DNA of 64,000 bases, from positions 39,299-103,298 of the forward strand of contig CAJTEN010000021.1 in the NCBI GenBank assembly GCA_910575245.1. Reading direction: 5' to 3'. Below the pieces are notes generated by a model, which was not told the DNA's origin, did not search any database, and worked only from the letters and a program-made list of their open reading frames with translations. The stretch comes from Clostridia bacterium. GTDB taxonomy: Bacteria; Bacillota; Clostridia; Lachnospirales; Lachnospiraceae. Shown here piece after piece: positions 1 to 10,200 of this stretch. Each line of letters begins with the position of its first letter. Within the stretch, counting starts at the first letter, position 1. A program made the position numbers and the translations under genes.

Positions 1-1
1 C

Positions 2-2620
2 TACTCCCTGTGCGAACTCTCCATCAAGATGGAAGAGTACGTGCAGGCGATTGAATACTATAAAGAATTCGTACAGATCGCGCCGAAGGATACCGGCAGA
101 TATATTCTCCAGTATCGTCTCTATGAGGCCCAGGATGTCAGCCTGGAAGAGAGAATTGCCGTTTTGGAGGAATTTAAGAAGCGTGATTACCGTGAAAAAT
201 GGGCCTATGAGCTGGCCTATCTGTATCACAGAATCGGTCTGTCCACCAAATGCGTAGAGGAATGTGACGAGATGTTCCTCTGGTTTGGCGAGGGTAAATA
301 TGTTGTCAAGGCACTGGAGCTGAAGAAGCTGCATGAGCCGCTGAATGATGACCAGCAGGACAAGTATGATCTGTGGATGCAGGAGAGGGAAGCCGAGGGA
401 GAACCTTATGAGGAAGAACCCGAAGATGACGGCTATGCGGACGGTGCGCCGGAGAACACCGGAAGAGTGGCTGCTGCCCGGTATGCGGAAGAAGATCCCG
501 GTGCGGAGACATTGGCGGCAGAAGTGCCGACAACGGAACTGCCGGAGGTTAAGACGGTAGACTTAGGGCAGTATAACACGATCAATCTGCAGAGAGCTCT
601 GGCAGAAAGTATGCGGGAGATTCTGAGTGAGGAAGAGCCTGTCCTGGAGGAATCGCCGGAAGTGGCCGGAGAAGAGGTTTACAGGCAGGAAGAGCCGGCA
701 GAGGAAAATGAATACGGGCGTGCGGGGTATGCAGAGGATCCCGGTGCACCGGACACTGGGTTTAAGGTTTATGAAGAGGCGGAACAGAGACCGGCAGAGG
801 ATGCGGCTGCGGACATACAAGACACAGAAGCAGTCAGTCAGCCTGCGGTTTCCATGAGCATAGAAGAAATGCCCGAGGCTGCAGAGACCCAGGATTCTGT
901 TCCGGAAATAGAAGAAGCTCCCAAGGCCTATGCAAAGGAGGAGGTAAAGGAACCTGCGCAGGATGAAGAGCAAAGGCATGAGGTATTAGAAGACGCCGCC
1001 GATGAAGCATCGGACGCGTTGCCGGAAGCGACGATCAGGCTGCCGGATCCCAGGGAAGTGGAGAAGCGGCTGAAGGAGACAACGGTGACGAAGTTTCCGC
1101 AGAAAGCGCCTGTCAGCGAAGCGCCTAAGAGCGGGAAGCCTACTATGGATACGGACCATCTTCAGGAGATCAGTGCACAGATCGTGCGGGAGGATACTGC
1201 CGCTTTTGATGCCCAGCAGATCCTGGAGCAGATGAAGCAGGAGGTATACAGAGAGGCAAAGGCGGCTGAGGACGATGAGAACCGGATACCGGGGGCAAGA
1301 ACGGGTGTCCTCACACCTTTAAATACCAAACCGTCGAGATATGATAATATCCTGTCTCAGGAATATGACGGACAAATCAGTCTCGTGATGCCGGAGGAGG
1401 AGCGGATCGAGAAGCAGATCACCGGACAGCTCAGCATTGAAGATATCATGGCCGAGTGGGAAGCGATAAAGAAAACCAACCAACAGAAACGCATGGAAGA
1501 TGTCAGACAGCGGATTCTGCAGCATACGGGTGATCTTTTCGCCAATTTCGACGAGGCAACGAAAAACGGCCTTCTGGAGGAACTGGAGAGGGCTTTTGTT
1601 GCGGCGATTATGAAAGAATCCGGCAAGAAACCTTCGGTCAAGAAAGTGGCGCTGACGGATGACGATACGGAGAAAAAGACTTCCGCCGTACAGCAGAAAG
1701 GGAAGTATATTCCGGAAGAGAGTGACACGGATACGACGGAGGAACCGGAAGAGGCGGCACCTGAGGAAAACGCGGAGGCAGATCCGCAGAAACGCAGCGA
1801 AGAACCCGAGACAGCCCCGGATGTTATGTCTGAGGAAGAAGAGCAGGAGAGTGAAGGGGGCAGGGAGAGGGAACTGACGGAAGAAGAAAGAGAACTTTTC
1901 GGGGAGTTTATTCATCACCGTAAGTCCGAAAGACAGCTTGTGCGGACGCTGGACAACATGAGCCTGGCATCTTATACCGGAAATGTGCTGCTTACCGGGG
2001 AGGAAGAGGAAACGGCTCTTACGCTTGCGAAGGCCCTGATCCGGGAGATGCAGCTTAATGATGACAATTTCTCGGGCAAGGTGGCCAAGATTTCTGCCGT
2101 GGTTCTGAATAAGAAGGATATTGGGGAGATTTTCGGCAAGCTGGACAACGGAGCGCTGATCATAGAGAAAGCATCCTGCCGCCTGAAACCGGCAACGGTA
2201 AATAAAATAATAAAGACACTGGATAAGGATAACAAGGGTATTCTGGTGCTGATGACCGGCCAGAAGCAGGACATGAATGAACTTCTGGCAGAGAATCCGG
2301 CGTTAAATGAGTATTTTAATCTTCGTGTGGACATCGAACCGCTGGATGATGAAGCACTGGTGGCCTATGCGAGACAATATGCGGAGGAAATGGAATATTC
2401 CATCGATGAATTCGGCATATTGGCGCTTCACACAAGAATAGCGGACAGACAGACTAGCGATCATGAGGTGAATATAGCAGAAGTCCGGGATCTGGTGGAT
2501 GAAGCCATCTATCATGCCAATAAGAAGACGCCGGGCCATTTTATGGATATCCTGTTGTCGAAAAGATATGATGAGGATGATATGATTATATTGCGTGAGA
2601 AAGATTTTATGCATTACTAA
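2..2620 (+). CDS. TPR protein with C-terminal degenerate AAA+ domain (5' end outside window)
   Basis: The frame is open to the left edge, so the gene probably begins upstream; the first internal ATG is at 29. The first ~110 residues are helical and TPR-like (paired helices with E/Y/A-rich spacing). A long acidic, proline- and glutamate-rich region of low complexity fills about residues 120-620. The C-terminal ~220 residues resemble a CbxX/SpoVK-type AAA+ module, but the Walker A position reads [11 protein letters not shown] with no GKT, and the Walker B position reads ALIIEKA, so nucleotide hydrolysis is unlikely. The end ([13 protein letters not shown] onward) looks like the helical lid. Function is unknown. 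An adaptor or scaffold with a pseudo-AAA domain is my inference. glgB follows 120 bases later on the same strand. Confidence 0.6.
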   Translation, partial: YSLCELSIKMEEYVQAIEYYKEFVQIAPKDTGRYILQYRLYEAQDVSLEERIAVLEEFKKRDYREKWAYELAYLYHRIGLSTKCVEECDEMFLWFGEGKYVVKALELKKLHEPLNDDQQDKYDLWMQEREAEGEPYEEEPEDDGYADGAPENTGRVAAARYAEEDPGAETLAAEVPTTELPEVKTVDLGQYNTINLQRALAESMREILSEEEPVLEESPEVAGEEVYRQEEPAEENEYGRAGYAEDPGAPDTGFKVYEEAEQRPAEDAAADIQDTEAVSQPAVSMSIEEMPEAAETQDSVPEIEEAPKAYAKEEVKEPAQDEEQRHEVLEDAADEASDALPEATIRLPDPREVEKRLKETTVTKFPQKAPVSEAPKSGKPTMDTDHLQEISAQIVREDTAAFDAQQILEQMKQEVYREAKAAEDDENRIPGARTGVLTPLNTKPSRYDNILSQEYDGQISLVMPEEERIEKQITGQLSIEDIMAEWEAIKKTNQQKRMEDVRQRILQHTGDLFANFDEATKNGLLEELERAFVAAIMKESGKKPSVKKVALTDDDTEKKTSAVQQKGKYIPEESDTDTTEEPEEAAPEENAEADPQKRSEEPETAPDVMSEEEEQESEGGRERELTEEERELFGEFIHHRKSERQLVRTLDNMSLASYTGNVLLTGEEEETALTLAKALIREMQLNDDNFSGKVAKISAVVLNKKDIGEIFGKLDNGALIIEKASCRLKPATVNKIIKTLDKDNKGILVLMTGQKQDMNELLAENPALNEYFNLRVDIEPLDDEALVAYARQYAEEMEYSIDEFGILALHTRIADRQTSDHEVNIAEVRDLVDEAIYHANKKTPGHFMDILLSKRYDEDDMIILREKDFMHY

Positions 2621-2740
2621 ACGGCAGTAAACAGGCTGCACCCCGCGGCAGAATATCGGGTAAAGGGTTACGTGCACAGGAATGCAAAGCAGGGCGGCAG
2701 TCTGGAAGACAATAAGAAAAAGTAAAAGGGGAGGACGCTT

Positions 2741-4690
2741 ATGGCAAGAAAAAAAGAAACAACAAAAGAAAGAGTAAAAGAAACAAAAGTGGAAGAGAAC
2801 CAGGTATTTATCTCGGAGGCAGACCAGTACGTATTCGGGCAGGGAACACATTATGATATTTATAAGAAATTAGGTGCACACCCTTCCGTGGAGAATGGCG
2901 TGAAAGGTATGTTCTTCGGGGTGTGGGCTCCTCATGCAGCCAGTGTGCATGTGATCGGTACCTTTAACGGCTGGAACGAAGAGCAGCATAAGATGGAGAA
3001 GATCGGGACAATCGGCATTTATACGTTGTTCATACCAGAAGTAGGGGAGAACGAGATGTATAAGTACTTGATTCATACACCGGAAGGTGAGAAGCTGTAC
3101 AAGGCGGATCCCTTTGCCAACTACGCGGAAATGCGTCCGGGGAATGCTTCCAAGACTTATGATATTTCGAAGTTTAAGTGGACAGATGACACATGGATGA
3201 CGAGCAGAAATGGTAAGGATTATAACAAGGAGCCTGTAGCGATCTACGAGTGCCATATCGGTTCCTGGATGAAGCATCCGGACGGCACGACAGAGGGATT
3301 TTATAATTATCGTGAGTTTGCGGACAGGATTGTGGAATATTTAAAAGAGATGAAATATACGCATGTAGAGCTGATGGGGATTGCCGAGTATCCCTACGAT
3401 GGCTCCTGGGGATATCAGGTGACCGGTTACTATGCGCCTACTGCAAGATACGGCACGCCGGACGATTTTATGTATCTGATCAATAACCTGCACCGCAATA
3501 AGATCGGTGTTATCCTTGACTGGGTTCCGGCCCACTTCGCCACGGATGCGCATGGTCTTGGAAGATTTGACGGACAGTGCCTGTTCGAGCATCCGGATCC
3601 GAGAATCGGAGAACATCCGGACTGGGGAACCAAGATCTTCAATTATGGAAAGAATGAGGTCAGGAATTTCCTGATCGCCAATGCATTATTCTGGATCAAG
3701 GAATACCATATCGATGGTATCCGCGTAGATGCGGTGGCTTCCATGCTGTATCTGGATTACGGCAAGCGGGACGGCCAGTGGGTGCCTAATAAATATGGCG
3801 GCAATGAGAATTTGGAGGCGATAGAATTCTTCAAACATCTGAACTCCGTTGTGTGCGGTACCTATCCGGGATTTCTGACGATTGCGGAGGAGTCCACGGC
3901 ATGGCCGAAGGTGACCGGCAAGGTGGAGGATGACGGACTGGGCTTTTGCTTTAAATGGAATATGGGATGGATGCATGATTTCTGTGAGTATATGAAATTA
4001 GACCCTTATTTCCGTAAGAATAACCATTACGCGATGACATTTGCCATGACCTATAACAACAGTGAGAATTATATCCTGCCGCTGTCCCATGACGAGGTGG
4101 TTCACCTGAAGTGTTCTATGGTCAACAAGATGCCGGGGTATCCGGTAGACAAATATGCGAATCTGCGGGTGGGCTATACCTATATGTTCGGCCACTCCGG
4201 CAAGAAGCTGCTGTTCATGGGACAGGACTTCGGACAGGAGAGAGAGTGGAGTGAAGAGAGGGAACTGGACTGGTTCCTGCTTGCGGAAGAGCAGAATAAG
4301 GGAATGCATGAGTATGTTAAGGAACTGTTGAACATGTACCGCAAATATCCCGCGCTTTATTCAATCGATAATGACTGGAAAGGGTTCGTGTGGCTTAACG
4401 CGGATGACTGTGACCGCAGTGTTTACAGCTTCTACAGGCGGGACGAGACGGGCAAGAACAATATCATGTTCGTGATCAACATGACGCCTATGATGTGGGA
4501 GGATTATGTGGTCGGCGTACCGAAGAAAAAGAAATACAAACTGATCCTGAACAGTGACGAGAAGCGGTTCGGCGGTAACGGACATGAGATTCCGGCAGAG
4601 ATCAATGCGGTTAAGGGAGAGTGCAATTTCCAGAAAAATAAGATTTCCTTCGATCTGCCGCCTTATACGGCTGCGGTGTTTGTATTCTGA
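2741..4690 (+). CDS. glgB: 1,4-alpha-glucan branching enzyme
   Basis: Cytoplasmic enzyme of glycogen synthesis: it cuts alpha-1,4 chains and re-attaches them through alpha-1,6 bonds. The 649-residue length fits the family. A CBM48-like N-terminal module (FFGVWAPHAASVHVIGTFNGW region, about residues 55-75) precedes a GH13 barrel. The barrel has the conserved regions VILDWVPAHF, DGIRVDAV (nucleophile Asp), TIAEEST (acid/base Glu) and LSHDEVVH. The start is the ATG preceded by a good GGGGAGGAC ribosome-binding site. No other glg gene is adjacent, so it is not in a visible glycogen operon. A hairpin after the stop likely ends the transcript. Confidence is high from the complete GH13 motif set. 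Confidence 0.95.
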   Translation: MARKKETTKERVKETKVEENQVFISEADQYVFGQGTHYDIYKKLGAHPSVENGVKGMFFGVWAPHAASVHVIGTFNGWNEEQHKMEKIGTIGIYTLFIPEVGENEMYKYLIHTPEGEKLYKADPFANYAEMRPGNASKTYDISKFKWTDDTWMTSRNGKDYNKEPVAIYECHIGSWMKHPDGTTEGFYNYREFADRIVEYLKEMKYTHVELMGIAEYPYDGSWGYQVTGYYAPTARYGTPDDFMYLINNLHRNKIGVILDWVPAHFATDAHGLGRFDGQCLFEHPDPRIGEHPDWGTKIFNYGKNEVRNFLIANALFWIKEYHIDGIRVDAVASMLYLDYGKRDGQWVPNKYGGNENLEAIEFFKHLNSVVCGTYPGFLTIAEESTAWPKVTGKVEDDGLGFCFKWNMGWMHDFCEYMKLDPYFRKNNHYAMTFAMTYNNSENYILPLSHDEVVHLKCSMVNKMPGYPVDKYANLRVGYTYMFGHSGKKLLFMGQDFGQEREWSEERELDWFLLAEEQNKGMHEYVKELLNMYRKYPALYSIDNDWKGFVWLNADDCDRSVYSFYRRDETGKNNIMFVINMTPMMWEDYVVGVPKKKKYKLILNSDEKRFGGNGHEIPAEINAVKGECNFQKNKISFDLPPYTAAVFVF

Positions 4691-4761
4691 CAGGGACTGG
4701 CTGCAGAAGTTCTGTAGGGTCTTATAAAATGACATAGAAGCTGTTTTAGCATTAATCAAAC

Positions 4762-4810
4762 GGCCGTTGTACGGAAAGTTTTATACTTCTGTGCAACGGC
4801 CTAATTTTGT
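4762..4810 (+). terminator. Rho-independent terminator after glgB
   Basis: GGCCGTTG and CAACGGCC form a perfect 8-bp base to an imperfect hairpin of about 40 bases, followed by a T-rich stretch (taattttgt). It lies 70 bases after the glgB stop. Confidence 0.65.
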
Positions 4811-4829
4811 AGTATCCAATATCGGATAA
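4802..4829 (+). promoter_or_regulatory. Candidate sigma-28 (SigD) promoter for flagellin 1
   Basis: TAAT, a 16-base spacer and TCGGATAA resemble the flagellar sigma-28 consensus TAAA-N15-GCCGATAA (6 of 8 matches in the -10). It sits about 125 bases upstream of the flagellin ATG, which also has a strong ribosome-binding site (ATAGGAGGC). A TATAAT at 4836-4841 lacks a convincing -35 partner. Confidence 0.45.
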
Positions 4830-4953
4830 TTCATGTATAATATATGCACCGGATGTCATGAAGAGGGGATATTTTGTCAGGAACGGGGAAATTAATTGTT
4901 TCAATACTTCGAAATAACTAATCACAGATCGTAAAGATAGATAGGAGGCATAT

Positions 4954-7008
4954 ATGCTGTTTGTACAACATAATCTACTTGCAGAAAATGCGAATCGACA
5001 ACTTAAGGTAAGTACGGGGAAGAATGCGAAGCTGACGGAGAAGCTTTCTTCCGGGTATAAAATTAACAGAGCTGCTGATGACGCGGCAGGTTTATCGATT
5101 TCCGAGAAGATGCGCAGGCAGGTGCGCGGCCTGCACCAGACTGTGAGCAATATTTCGGAAGGGGTAGGTTATGTCCAGACGGCGGAAGGTGCTTTGAATG
5201 AAGTGCATGATATGCTGCAGAGGATCAATGAGCTTGCGGTGAAGGCGGCCAATGGTACGAATACGGTGGAAGACCGGGCGGCTATCGACGCGGAAATACA
5301 GCATTTGAAGAATGAGATGAACAGGATCTTCAGTACCACCACGTATAATGAGAAGAAGATCTGGGAGCCGGGCGATAAGAAACTGTTGGGGTATGATAAA
5401 AGGCAGGCAGTAAACTTTACCGGATCAAGTTATCAATATATACAGGAAAGTGTGACCAACGCGAATTGTGGTGTAATAGCAAATTCAACCAGTGATTATA
5501 TCATTAGGGCAGATGCAGTAGAAGGTGTATGGGTCGAGTGGAAGGGATGGGATGACGAAGACTACACGACAGAGAAAGTCAGCTGGAAAGACTTGGAAGA
5601 TAATAATTATACCTTTGAAATGAGTGATTATTTCGGTGAAAAGAATCCGGCGACAAATAATCTCTATACTACGAATGACAAAGGTGAAGTCGTACCGCAG
5701 TTTAAGCATACAGTCTCATTTTCTGTGGAAGATACGGCCACAATAGATGATATTGTAGCGTGTATTAAAGATACAAGAATGAGTGCTTATTCCTATACGA
5801 GTATGTCCAATAATTTTCAAAATATGGACGGTAGTAACAAAACTTATACAGGAGTAGCTGTTGGCGGGGCAAGTTTAAATTATACCGCGGCATATGCTTC
5901 TTATATTCACGGCAACTCTAAAGGACATAATTTTGATGGGAGTGACGATGCTTTTTTAGAACCTGCATTGACAGCCAATGGGGGTAAGAGTAATTTGATA
6001 TCCTATCCACAGGCGGCAACTGTAGAGGAAGCAAGAGCCAGCACGGATAAGTGGGTCTTTTCATTCTATATGGAGGGCATCGGTACTGTGACAGGTACTT
6101 CGACCAGTATCAGTTATTATTCCTATGACTGGAGTGATTATAAGGATGACGATGAAAATATATGGTGGTATAAGTATGGCTCCCACAATCAGTATAAAAC
6201 CGATAAACCGCATTCTGCAGCAGGAACCCTGGGCGGCTTGATGTCGGCTTTGACCGGAACGAAAGACGAATATAATTATGGACATGGAACGGACTCGACT
6301 CCTGGATTGCTGCTCAGCAGCAAAGGCGGAGCTACCGATAAAGGCGGAAGCATAACTTTGAATTTCAGCCTGACGGCAGATCAGGAGTTTACCTATGGGA
6401 AGGACAAGAAAAGCAGCAGCGTAGGAAGCTTCAGTATCAGAATTAACGTGGATACCAGTGATACAGAAGAGACCATGCTGCAAAAAATCAATAACGCTTT
6501 GAACGGTGAGACAATTATGGATTTTTCCACTTCCAGCGCCGGATCCGATCATCATGAAATAGACAGGGCAAGTGCGAAAACTCATCAGATAGATATACCG
6601 ATCTACGGCGGCATCTGCGGGTTCTACGTGCAGGGAGGCACAGAAGGCGGACAGCATATTTCCGTACAGTATGAAGCCCTCAGCACGATTGCGCTGGGAA
6701 TAGGGGATACCAATACACGGACGATAGAAAGCGCCAGTAACGCCATCAACGAGGTTAAGGGCGCCCTTCGGATGGTCAGCGAACAGCGTTCCACCTTTGG
6801 GGCTTATCAGAACCGTCTGGAGCATGCCAGCAACATCAACGCGAATATAGAAGAAAATACACAGGCCGCCGAGTCCCGTATTCGGGATTCCGATATAGCG
6901 GATTTGATGATGGAGTATTCCGTTAATAATATTCTGATGCAGGCGGGGACGAGCATGCTGACGCAGGCCAACCAGAGCAGTCAGTCCATTCTGGAACTGC
7001 TGCAGTAG
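4954..7008 (+). CDS. Flagellin, large variant with ~400-residue central insertion
   Basis: Structural subunit of the flagellar filament, exported by the flagellar type III apparatus. Residues 1-140 are a classic D0/D1 region (QHNLLAENANRQL, KLSSGYKINRAADDAAGLSISE, GALNEVHDMLQRINELAVKAANGT). The last ~95 residues are the C-terminal D1/D0 region (GAYQNRLEHA, AAESRIRDSDIADLMMEYS, ILMQAGTSMLTQANQ). Between them lies about 430 residues rich in Ser, Thr, Tyr, Asp and Gly with no recognisable motif. This would be a surface-exposed variable domain, making the protein (684 residues) much larger than the 392-residue flagellin encoded nearby. The start is set by ATAGGAGGC seven bases upstream. A C-terminal relic of another flagellin follows immediately. 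Confidence 0.93.
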   Translation: MLFVQHNLLAENANRQLKVSTGKNAKLTEKLSSGYKINRAADDAAGLSISEKMRRQVRGLHQTVSNISEGVGYVQTAEGALNEVHDMLQRINELAVKAANGTNTVEDRAAIDAEIQHLKNEMNRIFSTTTYNEKKIWEPGDKKLLGYDKRQAVNFTGSSYQYIQESVTNANCGVIANSTSDYIIRADAVEGVWVEWKGWDDEDYTTEKVSWKDLEDNNYTFEMSDYFGEKNPATNNLYTTNDKGEVVPQFKHTVSFSVEDTATIDDIVACIKDTRMSAYSYTSMSNNFQNMDGSNKTYTGVAVGGASLNYTAAYASYIHGNSKGHNFDGSDDAFLEPALTANGGKSNLISYPQAATVEEARASTDKWVFSFYMEGIGTVTGTSTSISYYSYDWSDYKDDDENIWWYKYGSHNQYKTDKPHSAAGTLGGLMSALTGTKDEYNYGHGTDSTPGLLLSSKGGATDKGGSITLNFSLTADQEFTYGKDKKSSSVGSFSIRINVDTSDTEETMLQKINNALNGETIMDFSTSSAGSDHHEIDRASAKTHQIDIPIYGGICGFYVQGGTEGGQHISVQYEALSTIALGIGDTNTRTIESASNAINEVKGALRMVSEQRSTFGAYQNRLEHASNINANIEENTQAAESRIRDSDIADLMMEYSVNNILMQAGTSMLTQANQSSQSILELLQ

Positions 7009-7010
7009 AC

Positions 7011-7088
7011 CCGGCTGCGCAGGCCGGAACTTCTATACTTGCGCGAGCGGACCAGAGCAACCAGCTTATGTTGGGATTGCTGGGATGA
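7011..7088 (+). pseudogene. Relic of a flagellin C-terminus
   Basis: Two bases after the flagellin 1 stop, another frame encodes 25 codons ending in TGA whose product reads QAGTSILARADQSNQ followed by LMLGLLG. This matches the D0 C-terminal signature of flagellins (compare QAGTSMLTQANQSSQ in the intact gene). There is no start codon or ribosome-binding site. I infer that it is the tail of a formerly tandem flagellin gene, left after recombination or deletion. Confidence 0.75.
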
Positions 7089-7153
7089 TCAATTTGAGTG
7101 TGGAGCTGTCCATAGGGGAACGGGCTCGGAATCGGGGATTTTGGGCGCAGGGT

Positions 7154-7180
7154 TAAGAAAAGAAAAGAATGTGCCGAAAT
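7154..7180 (+). promoter_or_regulatory. Sigma-28 (SigD) promoter for the DUF6240-like/flagellin 2/FliS unit
   Basis: TAAG, exactly 15 bases, then GCCGAAAT: a close match to the flagellar consensus TAAA-N15-GCCGATAA. It lies 50 bases upstream of the next start codon, so the 1040-residue protein, flagellin 2 and FliS would be late flagellar genes. Confidence 0.65.
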
Positions 7181-7229
7181 AATAGGCAAATACATAAAAC
7201 CTATAAAACCTACTACATGGAGTGAGTGT

Positions 7230-10200
7230 ATGAAGATTACATTTGACAACAGCAGCACAAACCAAAATGTAGACAAGGTAATGACAACTTCACACCGGGA
7301 CACCCGTACGGAGAAGACGAATCAGACGGGTGCATATGCATTAGACATTTCTGGCACAGTTATGGATAACACGGCTTATAAAGGTCAAGGAAAGACCGCA
7401 GAAGAGGTTATGCAGGATGCAGGGCAGATCGACGTTGCCACGCAGAGAGACTATATGACAGTTATGTCTAATACTGTGTCTGAGGAAGATTATAACCGGA
7501 TGATGGAAGACGGTTATGATATTGGCGACATGGATGTAGAGGAAGTCGTTACGATTGTTGACAAGATTAAGGCAGAACTTATCAAGGGCGGTACCCAGGT
7601 AGTCGGGTATACCGATCAGATAGATGCGGAAACGCTGCGGGAGATCACGGGCAGCGAGGCTTTTGCAAGGGAACTGGAGAAGCAATTTGCCAGACATGAT
7701 GTTCCGCTGACAGAAGAGAACGTCAGGAATGCGAAAAAGGCATATGACAAGGCCGCAGAACTTAAAGAGATAACGGAAGGCGCTGCCAGATACATGGTGG
7801 AAAACCATATGGAGCCTACGATTGATAATTTGTATCGGGCAGGCTACAGCTCCACGGCCGATGGCGACAGGCAGGGCAGAGGCTACTATGCTGACGGAGC
7901 CGGCTATTATGCCAAGAAGGCGGAAGAGTATAACTGGCAGCAGTTGCGCCCGCAGATGGAGCGGGTTCTGGAGGAAGCCGGACTGGAAGTCAATGAAGAG
8001 ACACTGGAAGATGCAAAGTGGCTTGTGGAGAAGGGCGTTCCTCTGACACCGGATACCGTGACGGAACTCTACAGACTGGACACATTGTCACTGCCGAAGG
8101 ATGAGAAGTATATTTTGTCGGCAATCGCGGCGGCAATCGCGGACGGAAAGAGTGCGGGAGAGGCTGATCTTACAGATAACAGAAGTAATCTGGAGAAGGC
8201 GGCGGAGTACGTGGAGCGGTTCGGGCAGGTTTCGGATGAAGCGGTTGGCCGGACTATAGCTGAGGGGAAGGAGCTGACGCTGGCCAATCTGGAGATAGCG
8301 GCCGGGCAGGCAGAAGATGCTGCAGACAGCATGCCCCCGCAGTCTGCACAGCGGAACGGATCCGCAGGAGTTACGGACAGAAATGCAGCTTCAGAGGGCT
8401 TGGGAAACGGTGCAGCTTATGCAGACCCGGGGAATCATACAGCCGAACAGATCATGCCAGGTGACGCGTCTGCTGAAATCCCTGCCGAAATCACAGCCAG
8501 GAGACAGCTGGCAGAGATTCGTCTGATGATGACGGTGGAGGCCAACAGAAAGCTGTTGGAAAGCGGATATTCGATCGACACAACCGAGCTTGAGAAGCTG
8601 GTGGATGCGTTGAAGCAGATAGAAGCACGGCAGCGGGAACTTCTCTTCGGTGAGACGGATGTTGACAGAGCATCGGAAAAGGCGGCTCTGTACGCAGAGA
8701 CCCGGAGCAAGATATCAGAGATACCTTATCTGCCGATTGACGTTGCCGGAAGATTTAAAGTGACGGATGAAGATTTCACTTTAAATCAGGTACATATTTC
8801 CGGGACGGCCTTAAGAAATCAATATGATGAGGCGAAGGAGAGATATGAGACATGGATGACTTCGACCAGAGGGGATCTGGGCGATTCCATGGAGAAAGCT
8901 TTTCGGAATGTGGATGCGATCCTGGAGGACATGGGATTGGATGCCAGCGAGGAAAACCGCCGTGCGGTGCGAATCCTGGGCTATAACCGGATGGAGCTGT
9001 CCCGTGAGAACATAGAGACGGTCCGGGCTTCTGACATGGAGCTGCACCGTGTGATCGATAAGATGACGCCGGCAGCGGTCCTGCAGACGATCCGTGACGG
9101 CAGGAATCCTCTGGAAATGACACTGCCGGAACTGGATGCCTATCTGGACTCCATACAGAACGGCAAAGAGCAGGAGATTGAGAAGTTCAGCAAGTTTCTG
9201 TATAAACTGGATAAAAATAACGCGATTACGAAGGAAGAGCGGACGGCCTATATCGGAATTTACCGTATGCTCAGGCAGTTCGAAAAGACGGATGGCGCTG
9301 CAGTAGGGGCGCTTGTGAATATCGGCACAGAAGTTTCCTTTAAGAATATGCTGAGTGCGGTGCGCAGCCAGAAAAGAGCAGGCATGGATTTCCTCGTGGA
9401 CGATGCCTTTGCCGGTATAGAGGCGATTGAAAAGGGCATGTCAATTACGAAGCAGATCGAAGCCGGATTTTCTAAAGATTATCGGGATATCGTCGCAGGT
9501 ATTGCGGACCGGATGGCGAAGCAGGATGCCGTCACGCAGAAAGAGTATCAGGCGGAGCAGATGCAGGAATGCCGGCAGGCATGTGAGGCGGAGGACGCCG
9601 TGATTGAGGAACTGCTGCACAACAGACAGCCGGTAACGGTCAACAATCTGGCAGCGGCGGATATGTTGATGCATAATCCCGGCGCTGTATATAAGAAGCT
9701 GAATGAATATACGACGCCTGAGAACAGGGGTAAGGTGAAAAATGCACTTTCCCATTTACAGGAGGCACTGACAGATAAGGATACTGCGCAGGAAGCCTAC
9801 GAAGAAATGCAGCAGGCATATGAGGATATACTGGAGGAAGCCCGATACAGCATGCCGGATCTCAACTATATAGATCTGAAGATGATGCAGAACTGCTATA
9901 AGCAGCTTACGTTGGCAGGAAGTCTGGCCAGGGAAGAGAATTATCAGATTCCCGTGGAAATCAACGGTGAGACCACGGCCATTCATCTGAGAGTATTGCA
10001 TGGGCAGGATGACGGCGGCAAAGTGAAAGCGACCTTTGAGACACAAAGTCATGGCAGAGTGGCGGCAGAATTCAGTATCAGGAACGGTAAAGTGTCCGGT
10101 TTTATCGCCTGCTCTACAGAAGAAGGAGCGGAGGCGGTACGGAATAAGAGCGGGGATCTGCAGGAAAGCCTGAAAGAGTTATTTGCATCGAAAGAGGACG

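Noticed and set aside
1319..1918. Long antisense ORF opposite the TPR/AAA gene (199 codons)
   Set aside because: Composition is the complement of a Glu-rich coding region, there is no ribosome-binding site, and it resembles no family; such shadows occur across the whole window (for example 6061-6825, 13786-14496, 25711-27156).
4836..4841. TATAAT upstream of flagellin 1 as a sigma-A promoter
   Set aside because: No -35 element at 16-18 bases (tatcca only); the sigma-28-like match just upstream fits the gene better.
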